Source: an uncultured Pelagibacteraceae bacterium (lineage in GTDB: Bacteria > Pseudomonadota > Alphaproteobacteria > Pelagibacterales > Pelagibacteraceae). Taken from it: a stretch of 64,000 bases of DNA. Shown here piece after piece: positions 35,643 to 45,596 of this stretch. The notes below the pieces were generated by a model. That model had not been told where the DNA came from, made no database searches, and saw only the letters and a list, made by a program, of their open reading frames with translations. Each line of letters opens with the position of its first letter. The first letter of the stretch is position 1. The DNA lies in contig CACBTT010000005.1 in the NCBI GenBank assembly GCA_902542235.1, forward strand, positions 16,285-80,284. Reading direction: 5' to 3'. The position numbers were made by a program, and so were the translations under genes.

Positions 35643-37319
35643 ATGTTCTTAAAAATTTTTTGTTTTATAATATTAATTCTATACCAAACAAATCTCTATT
35701 CAAAAGCAGCGAATGAAAAAGAATTCAACCAGAAGTATCTATCAAATTATCTTTCAGCATTATTATCATTTGATAACCAGAAAAATAACGATGCTCTTAA
35801 GTTTTTTGAAAATTCAAAAATATTAATTCAATCACATGATAGTTTTTTGCAAGAATATGTATTTTCTTTACTTTTGGATGGACAGGTTAAAAAAGCAATT
35901 AAACAAGTAAAATATTCTAATACCTCAATAGGAGGAGATTTTTTTGAAGGAAATTTATTATTAATTTTAGATAGCATTAATAAGAAAAAGTTTAAAAAAG
36001 CAGCTTTGAAGTTAAAAAAATTGGAAAAGTTCAAAGAGGACGATTCATACAAATTTATAATTTATTCTAGCTTAAAAAGTTACATTGATCTTTTTATATA
36101 TAAAAAATCTGACATTGTTGAGCAATTTGGAAAATTAGATTTGATAAATATGGCTTTTCAAAATTGTTATTTGAATTCCAAAAAAACTGAGCCTTATTTT
36201 TTAAATTTAATTAACGATCCTCAAAGTGATTACTCTAGATATACTTTTTTTTATTTGAGTAACGAAGTGTCTAATAATGACTTTGCAACAGTTGATAATT
36301 TTGCTGATACAATAGATCCTTTAAGAAGTAGTTTGCTTATTTCTCAAGTAAAAAAATGGATAGATGAAAAAAAATATAAAAAATTAACACAGCATTTTTC
36401 ATGTCAAAATGAGAATGATATTTTGGCAGAATTCTTTTTCCTTATATCTAATTTTTATTCATCTCAAAGTAGATTTGATTATTCAAACATATATTTAAAT
36501 ATTTCAAATTATTTAAATCCAAAATTTTATTTTAATTTATCACTAATAGCTGAAAACTATCAGTCTAATAATAATTATGATCTAGCAAAAAAAACTTTCG
36601 AAAAATTTGATGATAAGGATGAAATATTTTTTTGGTACAAAACAAAGAAGATTGCCAGAATTATAGCAGAGGAAGAAAATTATGATGCAAGTTTGAACTA
36701 TATATTAAAAAATCTTGAAAAATTTAATAATAAATCGACAAAGATGATTTATGATTTGGCAAATATTTACAAAAACTTTAAAAAATATGATCAGGCTATC
36801 GATTATTATACTTTGGCCTTAAAAAATTTAGATAAAAATTCTATGGCTTATGCAGATGTTCTTTATCGTAGAGGTGGAGCGTATGAAAGATTAAAAAATT
36901 ATGATTTGGCGGATAAGGATTTGCTAAATTCAATTAAAATTAGACCTGATGAACCTTATACACTTAACTATCTCGCTTATAGTTGGTTAGAAAGAGGATA
37001 TAAAATTGAAGAAGCAATAGAAATGTTAAATCAAGCTTACAAAGGGAAAGAAGAAGACCCCTACATAACAGACTCAGTTGGTTGGGGTTATTATTTGACA
37101 GGAAATTATATTGAAGCAGAAAAATATTTAAGAAAAGCTGTTGAATTGTTACCAAGTGATCCTGTTGCAAGTGATCATTATGGAGATGTTCTTTGGCAAT
37201 TAAATAGAAAAATCCAAGCTAATTATTTTTGGAAAAGTGCTTTAAATAGCGATGAAGCAGACGAAGAATTAAAAATTAAAGTTAAGGAAAAATTATATAA
37301 TGGCTTAAATAATTCTTAA
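35643..37319 (+). CDS. TPR-repeat protein, exported or membrane-anchored
   Basis: A 558-residue protein with an N-terminal signal peptide or anchor (about 1-20) and many helical repeats. Clear tetratricopeptide units lie in the last third, for example YDLANIYKNFKKYDQAIDYY, ADVLYRRGGAYERLKNYDLA, LNYLAYSWLERGYKIEEAIE and SVGWGYYLTGNYIEAEKYL. The layout is that of the large TPR proteins found in alphaproteobacteria before ispE. It is likely a periplasmic scaffold; the exact role is unknown. It abuts ispE with no gap. Confidence 0.78.
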   Translation: MFLKIFCFIILILYQTNLYSKAANEKEFNQKYLSNYLSALLSFDNQKNNDALKFFENSKILIQSHDSFLQEYVFSLLLDGQVKKAIKQVKYSNTSIGGDFFEGNLLLILDSINKKKFKKAALKLKKLEKFKEDDSYKFIIYSSLKSYIDLFIYKKSDIVEQFGKLDLINMAFQNCYLNSKKTEPYFLNLINDPQSDYSRYTFFYLSNEVSNNDFATVDNFADTIDPLRSSLLISQVKKWIDEKKYKKLTQHFSCQNENDILAEFFFLISNFYSSQSRFDYSNIYLNISNYLNPKFYFNLSLIAENYQSNNNYDLAKKTFEKFDDKDEIFFWYKTKKIARIIAEEENYDASLNYILKNLEKFNNKSTKMIYDLANIYKNFKKYDQAIDYYTLALKNLDKNSMAYADVLYRRGGAYERLKNYDLADKDLLNSIKIRPDEPYTLNYLAYSWLERGYKIEEAIEMLNQAYKGKEEDPYITDSVGWGYYLTGNYIEAEKYLRKAVELLPSDPVASDHYGDVLWQLNRKIQANYFWKSALNSDEADEELKIKVKEKLYNGLNNS

Positions 37320-38162
37320 ATGAAGTTTCATAAAATAAAATCTTTTGCAAAAGTTAACCTAACTTTAAAAATTCTAAATAAATACTCAAATGGTTATCAT
37401 AAAATTGAAAGTTTAATATCTAAGATCAATTTGGCTGATGAGATTTTAATTAAAGAGATACAAGGTTCAAAAAATAGAATATCGTTTAGTGGGAAATTTT
37501 CCTCAAATATTTCAAATACAAATACAATTTCGAAACTACTAAAAATATTAAATAATCATAATTATATTAAAAATAAAAAATTCAATATCAAAGTAAAAAA
37601 AAATATACCCCAATCCTCTGGTATGGGAGGAGGATCAATGAATGCAGCATCCATTTTGAACTATTTATTTAAAAAAAGAATAATTAAAATTACAAAAAAT
37701 AATTTAATAAAAATTGCAAATAAAGTTGGTTCAGATGTAATTTTGGGTTTTTATGAGAGTCCAATGATCCTACAAGGAAAAAATATAAGTAAAATTAATA
37801 AAAAATTAAATTTTCATTTATTAATAATTAAGCCTAATTTTGGATGTTCTACTAAGATGATTTATGCAAAACACAGAGGATTTTCAAAGAGCCTATTCGA
37901 TAAATCAAACAAGATTAACAGACAGGATTTATTAAAAGTTTCGAATAACGATTTAGAGAGAGCAGCCTTTAATAGATATCCAATTTTAGGAAAGATCAAA
38001 AGTTACTTGCAAAATTTAGATAATATTTACTTTGCAAATATGACAGGTTCGGGTTCGACTATAATTGGTTATTTTTTAACCAAAAATGCGGCAATAAAAG
38101 CTCAAAATAAATTAAAAAATAAATATAAAAACTATTGGTGTATTTACTCTAAAACTATATAA
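37320..38162 (+). CDS. ispE: 4-diphosphocytidyl-2-C-methyl-D-erythritol kinase
   Basis: IspE is the ATP-dependent kinase of the MEP isoprenoid pathway. The 280-residue GHMP kinase begins FHKIKSFAKVNLTLKILNK, has the ATP loop IPQSSGMGGGSMNAA (about 95-109), the conserved GSDVILGF (about 138-145) and ANMTGSGSTIIGYF near 240-253. It follows the TPR gene directly. Together with ispH at 19681-20625 it gives two MEP-pathway genes in the window. Confidence 0.93.
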   Translation: MKFHKIKSFAKVNLTLKILNKYSNGYHKIESLISKINLADEILIKEIQGSKNRISFSGKFSSNISNTNTISKLLKILNNHNYIKNKKFNIKVKKNIPQSSGMGGGSMNAASILNYLFKKRIIKITKNNLIKIANKVGSDVILGFYESPMILQGKNISKINKKLNFHLLIIKPNFGCSTKMIYAKHRGFSKSLFDKSNKINRQDLLKVSNNDLERAAFNRYPILGKIKSYLQNLDNIYFANMTGSGSTIIGYFLTKNAAIKAQNKLKNKYKNYWCIYSKTI

Positions 38163-38177
38163 AGCTTTTTTTTTGTG

Positions 38178-38183
38178 TTATAC
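38178..38183 (+). promoter_or_regulatory. Candidate -10 box of the tRNA-Gln gene
   Basis: TTATAC lies 11 bases before the first base of the tRNA, in the 32-base gap after ispE. No convincing -35 box is seen at the right distance, so read-through from ispE is equally possible. Confidence 0.25.
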
Positions 38184-38194
38184 GAAAAACATCT

Positions 38195-38269
38195 TGGGGT
38201 GTAGCCAAGTGGTAAGGCAGCGGTTTTTGGTACCGCCATTCCTAGGTTCGAATCCTAGCACCCCAGCCA
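38195..38269 (+). tRNA. tRNA-Gln (anticodon TTG)
   Basis: A full cloverleaf can be drawn: acceptor arms TGGGGTG (38195-38201) and CACCCCA (38259-38265), anticodon stem GCGGT/ACCGC around the loop TTTTGGT with anticodon TTG, T-arm CCTAG/CTAGG around TTCGAAT, discriminator G and an encoded CCA (38267-38269). TTG reads CAA and, by wobble, CAG. The gene lies between ispE and cca, with the cca start codon only four bases past the CCA end. Confidence 0.97.
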
Positions 38270-38272
38270 TTT

Positions 38273-39544
38273 ATGAAAGCTTTACTTAAAAAAATTTTTC
38301 AAAACAAAAAAATTTCAAGTGATAAAGATCTCAAATTTCTATATTTAAAAAATAATAAGGGAGTAAATAAAATATTTAGTACAATAAATAACTACAATGA
38401 AACTAGCGAGATTAGATATGTTGGTGGTTGTGTAAGAAAAATTTTAAATGATGAAAAAACAGACGATATCGACCTTGCAACTAATTTAACTCCTAATCAG
38501 GTTAAGCAATGCTTAGATAAAAACCAAATAAAGTTTTTTGAAACAGGAATTGAACATGGCACAATCACAGCAGTGATTGATGATCAAAATTTTGAAATTA
38601 CAACATTAAGAAAAGATGTAAAAACAGATGGAAGGCATGCTGTCGTAGAATATACAACCAATTGGAAGGAAGACTCATTAAGGAGAGATTTTTCAATAAA
38701 TTCAATATATTCAGATTTAGACGGGAATTTGTATGATCCAAATTCTGGTCATAAAGATTTAAATGTTGGAATAATTAAATTTATAGGTGATCCAGAAACT
38801 AGAATAAAAGAAGATTATTTAAGAATTATTAGATATTTAAGATTTTATACTGAATATAGCAAAATCGATCATGAAATTAATATTATAAAAATCATTAAAA
38901 AAAATATTGAAGGTTTAGGAAAAATATCAAAAGAAAGACAATTCAATGAATTAAAAAAAATTCTCAAATTAGATAACTTTTTAAAGTTATTTAAAAATAA
39001 AATCTCTTGTGAATTATTTTCATTAATTTTCCCTCAATTAAAAAATTTTAAAAAATTGAGCAAGTTATCAAAACCCCTAGAAAAGATATTAAAAAATAAA
39101 AGTTTAAATTTTGTAATTTCTTTTCTTGTAATCGATGAAACTGACAATTCTGACTATTTTGTATATAAATATAATTTACCCAATGAGTTAAAAGATAAAA
39201 TTAATTTTCTAAAAAATAATTCACTCAATAAAAATAGTACTGAAATTTTTAATAAGAAAGAATTACAAAAAATATTTTATTATCAGGGTAAATCTAGCAC
39301 AATAGATTTAATTGATTTTAATCTGTTATATTCTAAACAAAGTAAAAAACTTTTAGAATTAAAAACATACTTTGAAAAATTAGATAAGCCAGAATTTCCA
39401 ATAAAAGCTCAGTTACTAATAAATGATTATGGATTAAAGGAGGGAAGGGAATTGGGTCAAAAATTAAAAAATTTAGAGATGAAATGGATTGAAAACAATT
39501 TTAATTTATCAAAAAAAGATATGGAAAAAGTTTTATCAAATTAA
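38273..39544 (+). CDS. cca: CCA-adding enzyme / polynucleotide adenylyltransferase family protein
   Basis: A 423-residue class II nucleotidyltransferase. The head has [11 protein letters not shown] (about 43-53) and [11 protein letters not shown] with the two catalytic Asp, then [23 protein letters not shown] and [15 protein letters not shown], the template region. These are shared by tRNA CCA-adding enzymes and poly(A) polymerases; alphaproteobacteria usually have one such gene doing CCA repair. It starts four bases after the tRNA-Gln gene and overlaps the convergent greA by four bases at the end. The C-terminal half is rich in Lys and Asn and less conserved. Confidence 0.87.
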   Translation: MKALLKKIFQNKKISSDKDLKFLYLKNNKGVNKIFSTINNYNETSEIRYVGGCVRKILNDEKTDDIDLATNLTPNQVKQCLDKNQIKFFETGIEHGTITAVIDDQNFEITTLRKDVKTDGRHAVVEYTTNWKEDSLRRDFSINSIYSDLDGNLYDPNSGHKDLNVGIIKFIGDPETRIKEDYLRIIRYLRFYTEYSKIDHEINIIKIIKKNIEGLGKISKERQFNELKKILKLDNFLKLFKNKISCELFSLIFPQLKNFKKLSKLSKPLEKILKNKSLNFVISFLVIDETDNSDYFVYKYNLPNELKDKINFLKNNSLNKNSTEIFNKKELQKIFYYQGKSSTIDLIDFNLLYSKQSKKLLELKTYFEKLDKPEFPIKAQLLINDYGLKEGRELGQKLKNLEMKWIENNFNLSKKDMEKVLSN

Positions 39545-40017
39545 ACGTATTTTACGTCTACTATTTCAAAATTTTTTGTCCCTGCTGGTGTATTTATCTC
39601 TACAAGATCCCCTTTATTTTTACCTATGAGACCTTTTCCTATTGGTGATTGAAAATAAAGAAGCTTTTGTTTTAGATCTGCCTCGTCTTTACCAACAATT
39701 TTGTAATTTATTTTTTCATTTGTATCTAAATTTTGAAGGTAGACAGTTGATCCAAATATCACTTTTCCATCATTACTAATCTTGGTGATATCAATTACAT
39801 TTGCTCTTGCAATTAAATCCTCAACTTCTTGAATTCTTCCCTCGTTATGTGATTGCTGTTCTTTTGCAGCATGATATTCAGCATTTTCCTTCAAATCTCC
39901 ATGTGATCTTGCTTCAGCAATGGCTGCAACAATTTCGGGTCTCTTTTTTTCTTTTAAAAAAATTAATTCACTTTTTAATTTTTCTAATCCTTCAGTAGTA
40001 ATTGGTTCTTTATCCAT
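39541..40017 (-). CDS. greA: Transcription elongation factor GreA
   Basis: GreA rescues backtracked RNA polymerase by stimulating transcript cleavage. The 158-residue protein has the N-terminal coiled coil (about 8-75) with the acidic tip region [22 protein letters not shown] (40-61) and a C-terminal FKBP-like domain with [14 protein letters not shown]. Length and motifs are standard. It follows hemF by three bases on the same strand. Confidence 0.96.
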   Translation of the reverse strand: MDKEPITTEGLEKLKSELIFLKEKKRPEIVAAIAEARSHGDLKENAEYHAAKEQQSHNEGRIQEVEDLIARANVIDITKISNDGKVIFGSTVYLQNLDTNEKINYKIVGKDEADLKQKLLYFQSPIGKGLIGKNKGDLVEINTPAGTKNFEIVDVKYV

Positions 40018-40020
40018 AAT

Positions 40021-40845
40021 TTACCATTTAGCTGTTGGTGGTAATGACATGAGTATAGCTTCAACATTTCCGCCAGTTTGTAAACCAAATTTTGTCCCCC
40101 TATCATGCAATAAATTAAATTCAACGTATCTACCTCTTTTTTTGTATTGGATTTCTTTATCCTTAATTGTCCATTTTAATTTATTTTTTTTCTCAATTAT
40201 TTCATTAGAAATATTTTTAAAACTTATTCCCACTTCTCTAACAAAAGAAAAATCTTTTTCCCAATTATTTTTTTTATAATCAAAAAAAATTCCGCCAATA
40301 CCTCTTGGCTCTTTCCTATGCGGTAAATAAAAATATTCATCACACCACTTTTTATATTTTTTGTAATAATTTTTGTTGTGTTTATCGCATGATTTTTTTA
40401 TTTCTGAATGAAACCAATTTTCTAATTTCTTATCTCTCATACAAGGTGTAACATCCATTCCACCTCCAAACCAACCAAATGAAGTAACTATATACCTAGT
40501 GTTAAAATGCATTGCAGGCACATGAGGATTTTTCATATGCATAACAACAGATATTCCAGATGCCCAAAATTTAGAGCTTGTTTTAGTACCTGGAACTTTA
40601 TTTTTAAATTCATTAGAAAATTTTCCATAAACTTCTGAAAAATTTACCCCAACTTTATCAAAAATTTTACCGTTTTCTAAAATTCTAAATTGTCCTCCAC
40701 CTTCATCATTACTTTTACTTCTATTCCAATTAGTAATTTTAAATTTGGTTTTTTTGCCCTCTTTTTCCTCTATTTCTCTACAAAGTACTTCTTGTAAAGT
40801 TTTAAACCAATTTTTTGCTAATTTCTTTTTTATGTATTGATCCAT
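40021..40845 (-). CDS. hemF: Oxygen-dependent coproporphyrinogen III oxidase
   Basis: HemF uses oxygen to convert coproporphyrinogen III to protoporphyrinogen IX in heme synthesis. The 274-residue enzyme has the family signature around SSKFWASGISVVMHMKNPHVPAMHFNTRY (near 91-120), WFGGGMDVTPC, PHRKEPRGIGGIFFD and RYVEFNLLHDRGTKFGLQTGGNVEAILMSLPP at the end. It matches the heme demand of the neighbouring petABC and cox genes. It directly abuts trmL. Confidence 0.96.
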   Translation of the reverse strand: MDQYIKKKLAKNWFKTLQEVLCREIEEKEGKKTKFKITNWNRSKSNDEGGGQFRILENGKIFDKVGVNFSEVYGKFSNEFKNKVPGTKTSSKFWASGISVVMHMKNPHVPAMHFNTRYIVTSFGWFGGGMDVTPCMRDKKLENWFHSEIKKSCDKHNKNYYKKYKKWCDEYFYLPHRKEPRGIGGIFFDYKKNNWEKDFSFVREVGISFKNISNEIIEKKNKLKWTIKDKEIQYKKRGRYVEFNLLHDRGTKFGLQTGGNVEAILMSLPPTAKW

Positions 40846-41322
40846 TTAACCTAACTGTCTTATAAATTCTGAAGCTCCTATGGCCACTGATATTGAAATG
40901 TTTAACGATCTTTTATTTTTTTGCATTGGAATCTTAATTCTTTCATTAACCTTAGAATGTACATCTTCTGGAACACCAGCACTTTCTCTGCCAAAGAGCA
41001 ATATATCATTACGCTTAAATTTAAACTTTGTATAAACTTTGCTAGCTTTTGTCGTCATTAAAACTACTCTATTTTTACTATTTTCATCAAAGAATTCTTT
41101 TGGGCTCTTGTAAAATTTAATTTCACTGTAATCTAAATAATCCATAACAACTCTCTTGAACCTTTTATCACTAAATAAAAACCCACAAGGTTCAATGATT
41201 TCTAAACTAGCCCCCAAGCAAGAACAAGTTCGAATAATTGAAGCTGTATTTTGAGGAATATCTGGCTGATATAGAGCTACTTTTGGACCGTGTTTTAAAG
41301 GTTTCTGTGTCATTGTTACCAT
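40846..41322 (-). CDS. trmL: tRNA (cytidine/uridine-34-2'-O)-methyltransferase
   Basis: TrmL methylates the wobble ribose of tRNA-Leu. This 158-residue SPOUT protein has [18 protein letters not shown] (17-34), [14 protein letters not shown] (about 107-120) and the knot end [19 protein letters not shown]. The size fits the minimal TrmL. Start choice is uncertain: ATG at 41322 or the one three codons later (MTQKP). It faces petA divergently with a 60-base gap. Confidence 0.9.
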   Translation of the reverse strand: MVTMTQKPLKHGPKVALYQPDIPQNTASIIRTCSCLGASLEIIEPCGFLFSDKRFKRVVMDYLDYSEIKFYKSPKEFFDENSKNRVVLMTTKASKVYTKFKFKRNDILLFGRESAGVPEDVHSKVNERIKIPMQKNKRSLNISISVAIGASEFIRQLG

Positions 41323-41341
41323 AGAAATATCTCTTTTTTAT

Positions 41342-41357
41342 TATATGAAATCATATA
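41342..41357. promoter_or_regulatory. Inverted repeat upstream of petABC
   Basis: TATATGA (41342-41348) and TCATATA (41351-41357) are perfect inverted arms around AA, 25 bases before the petA ATG, in the only gap between trmL and petABC. It has operator-like size and place. In such AT-rich DNA palindromes of this size also arise by chance, so this is tentative. Confidence 0.3.
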
Positions 41358-41382
41358 TTACCAAAGATATAAAATATTAAAG

Positions 41383-41904
41383 ATGTCAGACCAAAAAGAC
41401 GAAAAAAAGACCAACAGAAGAGATTTCTTGTTTACTGCTACAGCCGCTGCTGGTGCAGTTGGGGTAGGTGCTGCTGTTTGGCCACTAGTCGATCAAATGA
41501 ACCCAGATGCCTCTGTAAAAGCATTAGCAAGCACAGAAGTAGATGTGAGTTCAATGCAACCCGGACAATCTTTAACGGTTCTTTGGAGAGGTAAACCTGT
41601 TTTTATAAAGAGAAGAACGGATGATGAAATTAAAAAAGCAAGAGCAGTTGACATCAATGATCTTAAGCATCCTGAAAAAGATGAAGATAGAGCAAAAAAT
41701 CCTGAATGGTTAGTGATGCTTGGGATTTGTACTCATCTAGGATGTGTTCCATTGACAGATAAAGGTGATTATGATGGTTGGTTTTGTCCTTGCCATGGTT
41801 CTCATTATGATACATCTGGTAGAATTAGAAAAGGACCAGCTCCAACTAATATGGAGATACCTAAATACGAATTTGTAAATACTAACACGATTAAGATTGG
41901 ATAA
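41383..41904 (+). CDS. petA: Ubiquinol-cytochrome c reductase Rieske iron-sulfur subunit
   Basis: The Rieske protein moves electrons from quinol to cytochrome c1. The 173-residue protein has a twin-arginine-type start ([17 protein letters not shown], 11-27) with its membrane helix, and a soluble domain with the cluster ligands Cys116/His118 (CTHLGC) and Cys135/His138 (CPCHGSHYD); Cys121 and Cys137 form the usual disulfide. [10 protein letters not shown] completes the fold. First gene of petABC, two bases before petB. Confidence 0.97.
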   Translation: MSDQKDEKKTNRRDFLFTATAAAGAVGVGAAVWPLVDQMNPDASVKALASTEVDVSSMQPGQSLTVLWRGKPVFIKRRTDDEIKKARAVDINDLKHPEKDEDRAKNPEWLVMLGICTHLGCVPLTDKGDYDGWFCPCHGSHYDTSGRIRKGPAPTNMEIPKYEFVNTNTIKIG

Positions 41905-41906
41905 AT

Positions 41907-43178
41907 ATGAGTGATCACGAATACACGCCTAGTTCTAAGTTTGGTAAATGGTTTAATGATAGACTGCCTTTGCTTACATTGGCAAATCACTTAACAGATT
42001 ACCCTACACCAAAAAATTTAAATTACTGGTGGACTTTTGGTGGGATATTAACTTTTTGCTTAATTACCCAAATAGTTACAGGATTAGTTTTGGCTATGCA
42101 CTACATTGCTCATGCAGATATGGCATTCAGCAGTGTCGAACATATAATGAGAGATGTGAATTATGGATGGTTGTTAAGATATGTTCACGCAAATGGTGCT
42201 TCTATGTTTTTCCTTGCAGTTTATATTCATATTTTTAGATCTTTATTTTACGGATCATATAAATCTCCTAGAGAAATAATTTGGATACTTGGGATTATAA
42301 TTTATCTGCTAATGATGGCAGCTGCTTTTATGGGATATGTTCTTCCTTGGGGACAAATGAGTTTTTGGGGAGCAACAGTAATAACAAATTTATTTAGTGC
42401 AATACCACTTGTGGGAGAGAGCATAACAACTTGGTTATGGGGTGGTTACTCAGTTGACAATCCAACTTTAACAAGATTTTTTACTCTTCATTACTTGATA
42501 CCGTTTTTAATACTAGGGCTTGTAGTACTTCACATATGGGCATTACATGTTCCTGGAAATAACAATCCAGTTGGTATTGATATTAAAAAGCCTTCTAAAG
42601 ATACAGTTCCGTTTCATCCATACATCGTAATTAAAGATGCTTTTGCGTTATTAATGTTTTGTATTGTTTTTGCTTTGTTTGTATTTTATCAGCCAAATAT
42701 TTTAGGACATGCTGATAATTATATCGAGGCGGATCCACTTGTAACTCCTGCTCATATAGTTCCTGAGTGGTACTTATTACCTTTTTATGCGATCTTAAGA
42801 TCGGTTCCTGATAAACTTATGGGTGTTGTTGCTATGTTATCAGCTATTTTAATTTTAGCTGCTTTACCATGGTTGGATACGTCAAAAGTTAGATCAGCAG
42901 TTTTCAGACCGTTATTTAGACAGTTCTACTGGATCTTGGTAGCTGATGTTTTAATTCTAGGATATGTAGGGGCGATGCCAGCTGAAGGATTGTACTTGTT
43001 AATTGCAAGAGTTGCTACAGCGTATTACTTTGCGCATTTTTTAATTATTCTTCCAGTTTTAGGATGGAAAGAAAAAACTACCCCACTGCCTTTGAGCATT
43101 ACCGAGCCGGTTTTAGGAGGCTCGCCAAATTTAGCTGCAGCAAGGAGTGATGAAAAAATAGAAAAAACAATAAAGTGA
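41907..43178 (+). CDS. petB: Cytochrome b subunit of the bc1 complex
   Basis: The 423-residue membrane subunit carries two b hemes and both quinone sites. It has eight helices with [22 protein letters not shown], the heme-ligand His pairs in [12 protein letters not shown] and [24 protein letters not shown], the Qo-site sequence [15 protein letters not shown] (PEWY), and [21 protein letters not shown]-terminal extension after the eighth helix (about 385-423) is polar. It ends overlapping the petC GTG start (GTGA). Confidence 0.97.
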   Translation: MSDHEYTPSSKFGKWFNDRLPLLTLANHLTDYPTPKNLNYWWTFGGILTFCLITQIVTGLVLAMHYIAHADMAFSSVEHIMRDVNYGWLLRYVHANGASMFFLAVYIHIFRSLFYGSYKSPREIIWILGIIIYLLMMAAAFMGYVLPWGQMSFWGATVITNLFSAIPLVGESITTWLWGGYSVDNPTLTRFFTLHYLIPFLILGLVVLHIWALHVPGNNNPVGIDIKKPSKDTVPFHPYIVIKDAFALLMFCIVFALFVFYQPNILGHADNYIEADPLVTPAHIVPEWYLLPFYAILRSVPDKLMGVVAMLSAILILAALPWLDTSKVRSAVFRPLFRQFYWILVADVLILGYVGAMPAEGLYLLIARVATAYYFAHFLIILPVLGWKEKTTPLPLSITEPVLGGSPNLAAARSDEKIEKTIK

Positions 43179-43957
43179 GAAAGTTAAAAAATATTTTTTT
43201 TGTATTAATATTCTCAGTTATAGTACTAAATTCATCTAACTCTGCTGAAAAATCACCTCCTTTTTTAGAGACTAAATGGACTTTCAAAGGTCTCTTTGGA
43301 AAATTTGATAGAGCATCACTTCAAAGGGGTTATCAAGTATATACAGAAGTATGTGCATCTTGCCATTCTATGAAATATTTAACCTATAGAAATTTAGCAG
43401 AAAAAGGTGGTCCAGAATTTTCTGAAGCAGAGGCCAAAGCAATAGCTGCAAGTTTTGAGGTAACAGATGGCCCGGACAGCACTGGAGAAATGTTTGTAAG
43501 ACCAGCCAAATTATCTGATAAATTCGTGATGCCATATGCTAATGAGCAAGAAGCTAAAGCAGCTAATGGTGGTGCTTATCCACCAGATATGTCTGTTCTA
43601 GTTAAGGCAAGAAAAGGCGGAGCAGATTATATTTATTCCTTATTGTTAGGATATTCTGAACCACCAGAGGGTGTAGAACTTGATGATGGTGTTTATTACA
43701 ATAAGTATATGTATGGTAATAAAATTAAAATGCCAGCTCCTTTGTCTGATGATTTAATTGAGTATACAGATGGAACAAAATCAACAGCAGAGCAAATGTC
43801 TAAAGATGTCACAAATTTTCTCATGTGGTCAGCAGAACCACATTTAGAGCAAAGACATAAAACAGGATTTAGAGTTATAGCTTATTTGATAATATTGACT
43901 GTATTGGTTTATTTTACAATGAAAAAGATATGGTCACGTGTTGAACCTAAAGTTTAG
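43175..43957 (+). CDS. petC: Cytochrome c1
   Basis: Cytochrome c1 passes electrons from the Rieske protein to soluble cytochrome c. From a GTG at 43175 the protein has 260 residues: a signal peptide to about residue 23 (NSSNSA), the heme site CASCH (Cys60, Cys63, His64), the region [22 protein letters not shown] with APPDLS-like character, the Met heme ligand near [10 protein letters not shown], and a C-terminal anchor (about 232-250). GTG is preferred as it overlaps the petB stop. Its end overlaps the convergent ychF by 24 bases. Confidence 0.95.
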   Translation: MRKLKNIFFVLIFSVIVLNSSNSAEKSPPFLETKWTFKGLFGKFDRASLQRGYQVYTEVCASCHSMKYLTYRNLAEKGGPEFSEAEAKAIAASFEVTDGPDSTGEMFVRPAKLSDKFVMPYANEQEAKAANGGAYPPDMSVLVKARKGGADYIYSLLLGYSEPPEGVELDDGVYYNKYMYGNKIKMPAPLSDDLIEYTDGTKSTAEQMSKDVTNFLMWSAEPHLEQRHKTGFRVIAYLIILTVLVYFTMKKIWSRVEPKV

Positions 43958-45007
43958 AACATCCCCATCTTTAACGATATAATCTTTACCTTCTAATCTC
44001 ATTTTGCCGTTTTCTCTTGATTTTAACCAACCACCACTACCAACGAAATCTTGATAAGACACAGTTTCTGCTCTTATAAAACCTTTTTCAAAATCTGTAT
44101 GAATTATACCTGCTGCTTGAGGTGCCATGCAATTTTTGTTAATTGTCCAGGCCCTTGTCTCCTCAATTCCTGAAGTAAAAAACGTCTCTAAAGATAAAAG
44201 GTCATATCCTTTTTTAATTAATAAATTTAAACCAGTATCGTCAACGTTAATCATTTTCATATAGTTTTTTCTTTCTTCATTTTCTAGTTCATTTAATTGA
44301 TTTTCTATTTCCGCAGAAATAGTTAGAGTGTTTTTAGAACCATATTTTTCAATAAAACTTTTTGTATAATCGTTGCCTTTATCAATGCTATTTTCATCAA
44401 CATTACAAACATACAATTTAGGCTTTATTGACAATAATCCTGACAATCTAACATCTTTTTTATCAAATTCATCGTATAATTTATTTATATCATTATTATC
44501 ATTAATTAAATTTTGGGCTCTTTCTAGAATTTGGTTTTGATTTTCATCATTATTTTTTTTATTTTTCTTATCTAGTCTTTTTTGAATAGATTCCAAATCA
44601 GCCAAAGACATTTCTGTTTCAATTATTTCTAAATCTCTGATTGGATCAACTGTTGGATTTACATTTTGAATATCATCTGAGTCAAAACATCTAATTAAAT
44701 GAATAACAGCATCTACTTCTCTTATATGGGATAAGAATTTATTACCTAATCCTTCACCTTTACACGCACCCTCTACTAGTCCTGCTATATCAACAAAAGA
44801 TATTGTAGTATTTATTTTTTTTTTTGAATTTGAAATTTTAACCAATTCATCTAACCTATAATCTGGCACAGGAACTACACCTATATTTGGATCTATCGTG
44901 CAAAAAGGAAAATTTGCTGCTTGAGCTTTACTTGAATTTGTGAGTGCATTAAATAAAGTAGATTTACCAACATTTGGTAAACCAACTATTCCACACTTAA
45001 AACCCAT
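43934..45007 (-). CDS. ychF: Redox-responsive ATPase YchF (Obg-like)
   Basis: YchF is a ribosome-linked P-loop ATPase of the OBG family. The 357-residue protein has G1 GLPNVGKSTLFNALT (8-22), G3 DIAGLVEGACKGEGLGNKFL, an NVDEN-type G4 that explains ATP preference, a coiled coil (about 125-175) and a C-terminal TGS domain with FTSGIEETRAW and [12 protein letters not shown]. Length is typical. It follows pth directly and overlaps petC on the other strand. Confidence 0.96.
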   Translation of the reverse strand: MGFKCGIVGLPNVGKSTLFNALTNSSKAQAANFPFCTIDPNIGVVPVPDYRLDELVKISNSKKKINTTISFVDIAGLVEGACKGEGLGNKFLSHIREVDAVIHLIRCFDSDDIQNVNPTVDPIRDLEIIETEMSLADLESIQKRLDKKNKKNNDENQNQILERAQNLINDNNDINKLYDEFDKKDVRLSGLLSIKPKLYVCNVDENSIDKGNDYTKSFIEKYGSKNTLTISAEIENQLNELENEERKNYMKMINVDDTGLNLLIKKGYDLLSLETFFTSGIEETRAWTINKNCMAPQAAGIIHTDFEKGFIRAETVSYQDFVGSGGWLKSRENGKMRLEGKDYIVKDGDVLNFRFNT

Positions 45008-45568
45008 TTAATTATTGTTAACTTTGCTTGAGAATAAATCTAATTTTTTATCTATCAAAATAGCAATAGAGTCTATTATATTGTGAGTAATTTTTTCTAA
45101 GTGTTCTTGTTCATCATCAGAAAAATCATTTAAAACAAAATCTGATACAGACATTTTATTCTCTGGCTTTCCAATCCCAATCCTCACTCTTGAATAGTCT
45201 TTTCCAATAAATTTATCAATTGAAGCAACTCCATTGTGACCTGCACTTGATCCACCAAATTTTGCTTTTATTTTTCCAAACTCTACATCTAGATCATCAT
45301 GAAAAACAATGACATCTTCTGCATCTATTTTGAAATATTCAATTAATTCTCTTATACATATTCCTGAGTTGTTCATGAAAGTCAAAGGTTTGATAGCATA
45401 AATTTTCTTTTCCCCAATTTTTCCTGTTGTAAGTAAACCCTTAAATTTTGGCTTTTGCTTTGAAAGACCAAATTTTTGATTTATGGCATCTACAACTTTA
45501 AAACCTATATTATGTCTATTATTATGACTGTTTGGGGTTGGATTGCCCAAACCTACGAGTAACAACAT
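45008..45568 (-). CDS. pth: Peptidyl-tRNA hydrolase
   Basis: Pth frees tRNAs from peptides dropped by the ribosome. The 186-residue enzyme has GLGNPTPNSHNNRHNIGFKVVD with the catalytic His near 20, KPLTFMNNSG (about 59-68), FHDDLDVEFGKIKAKFGGSSAGHNGVASI (near 92-120) and RVRIGIGKP. It sits between rplY and ychF, a very common order in proteobacteria. Confidence 0.96.
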   Translation of the reverse strand: MLLLVGLGNPTPNSHNNRHNIGFKVVDAINQKFGLSKQKPKFKGLLTTGKIGEKKIYAIKPLTFMNNSGICIRELIEYFKIDAEDVIVFHDDLDVEFGKIKAKFGGSSAGHNGVASIDKFIGKDYSRVRIGIGKPENKMSVSDFVLNDFSDDEQEHLEKITHNIIDSIAILIDKKLDLFSSKVNNN

Positions 45569-45596
45569 TTTATTCTATTATTATTTTCACAGATTA

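Noticed and set aside
38162..38175. T-run after ispE as an intrinsic terminator
   Set aside because: The run of Ts follows only AAAGC/GCTTT-like sequence with no loop, so no stable hairpin precedes it.
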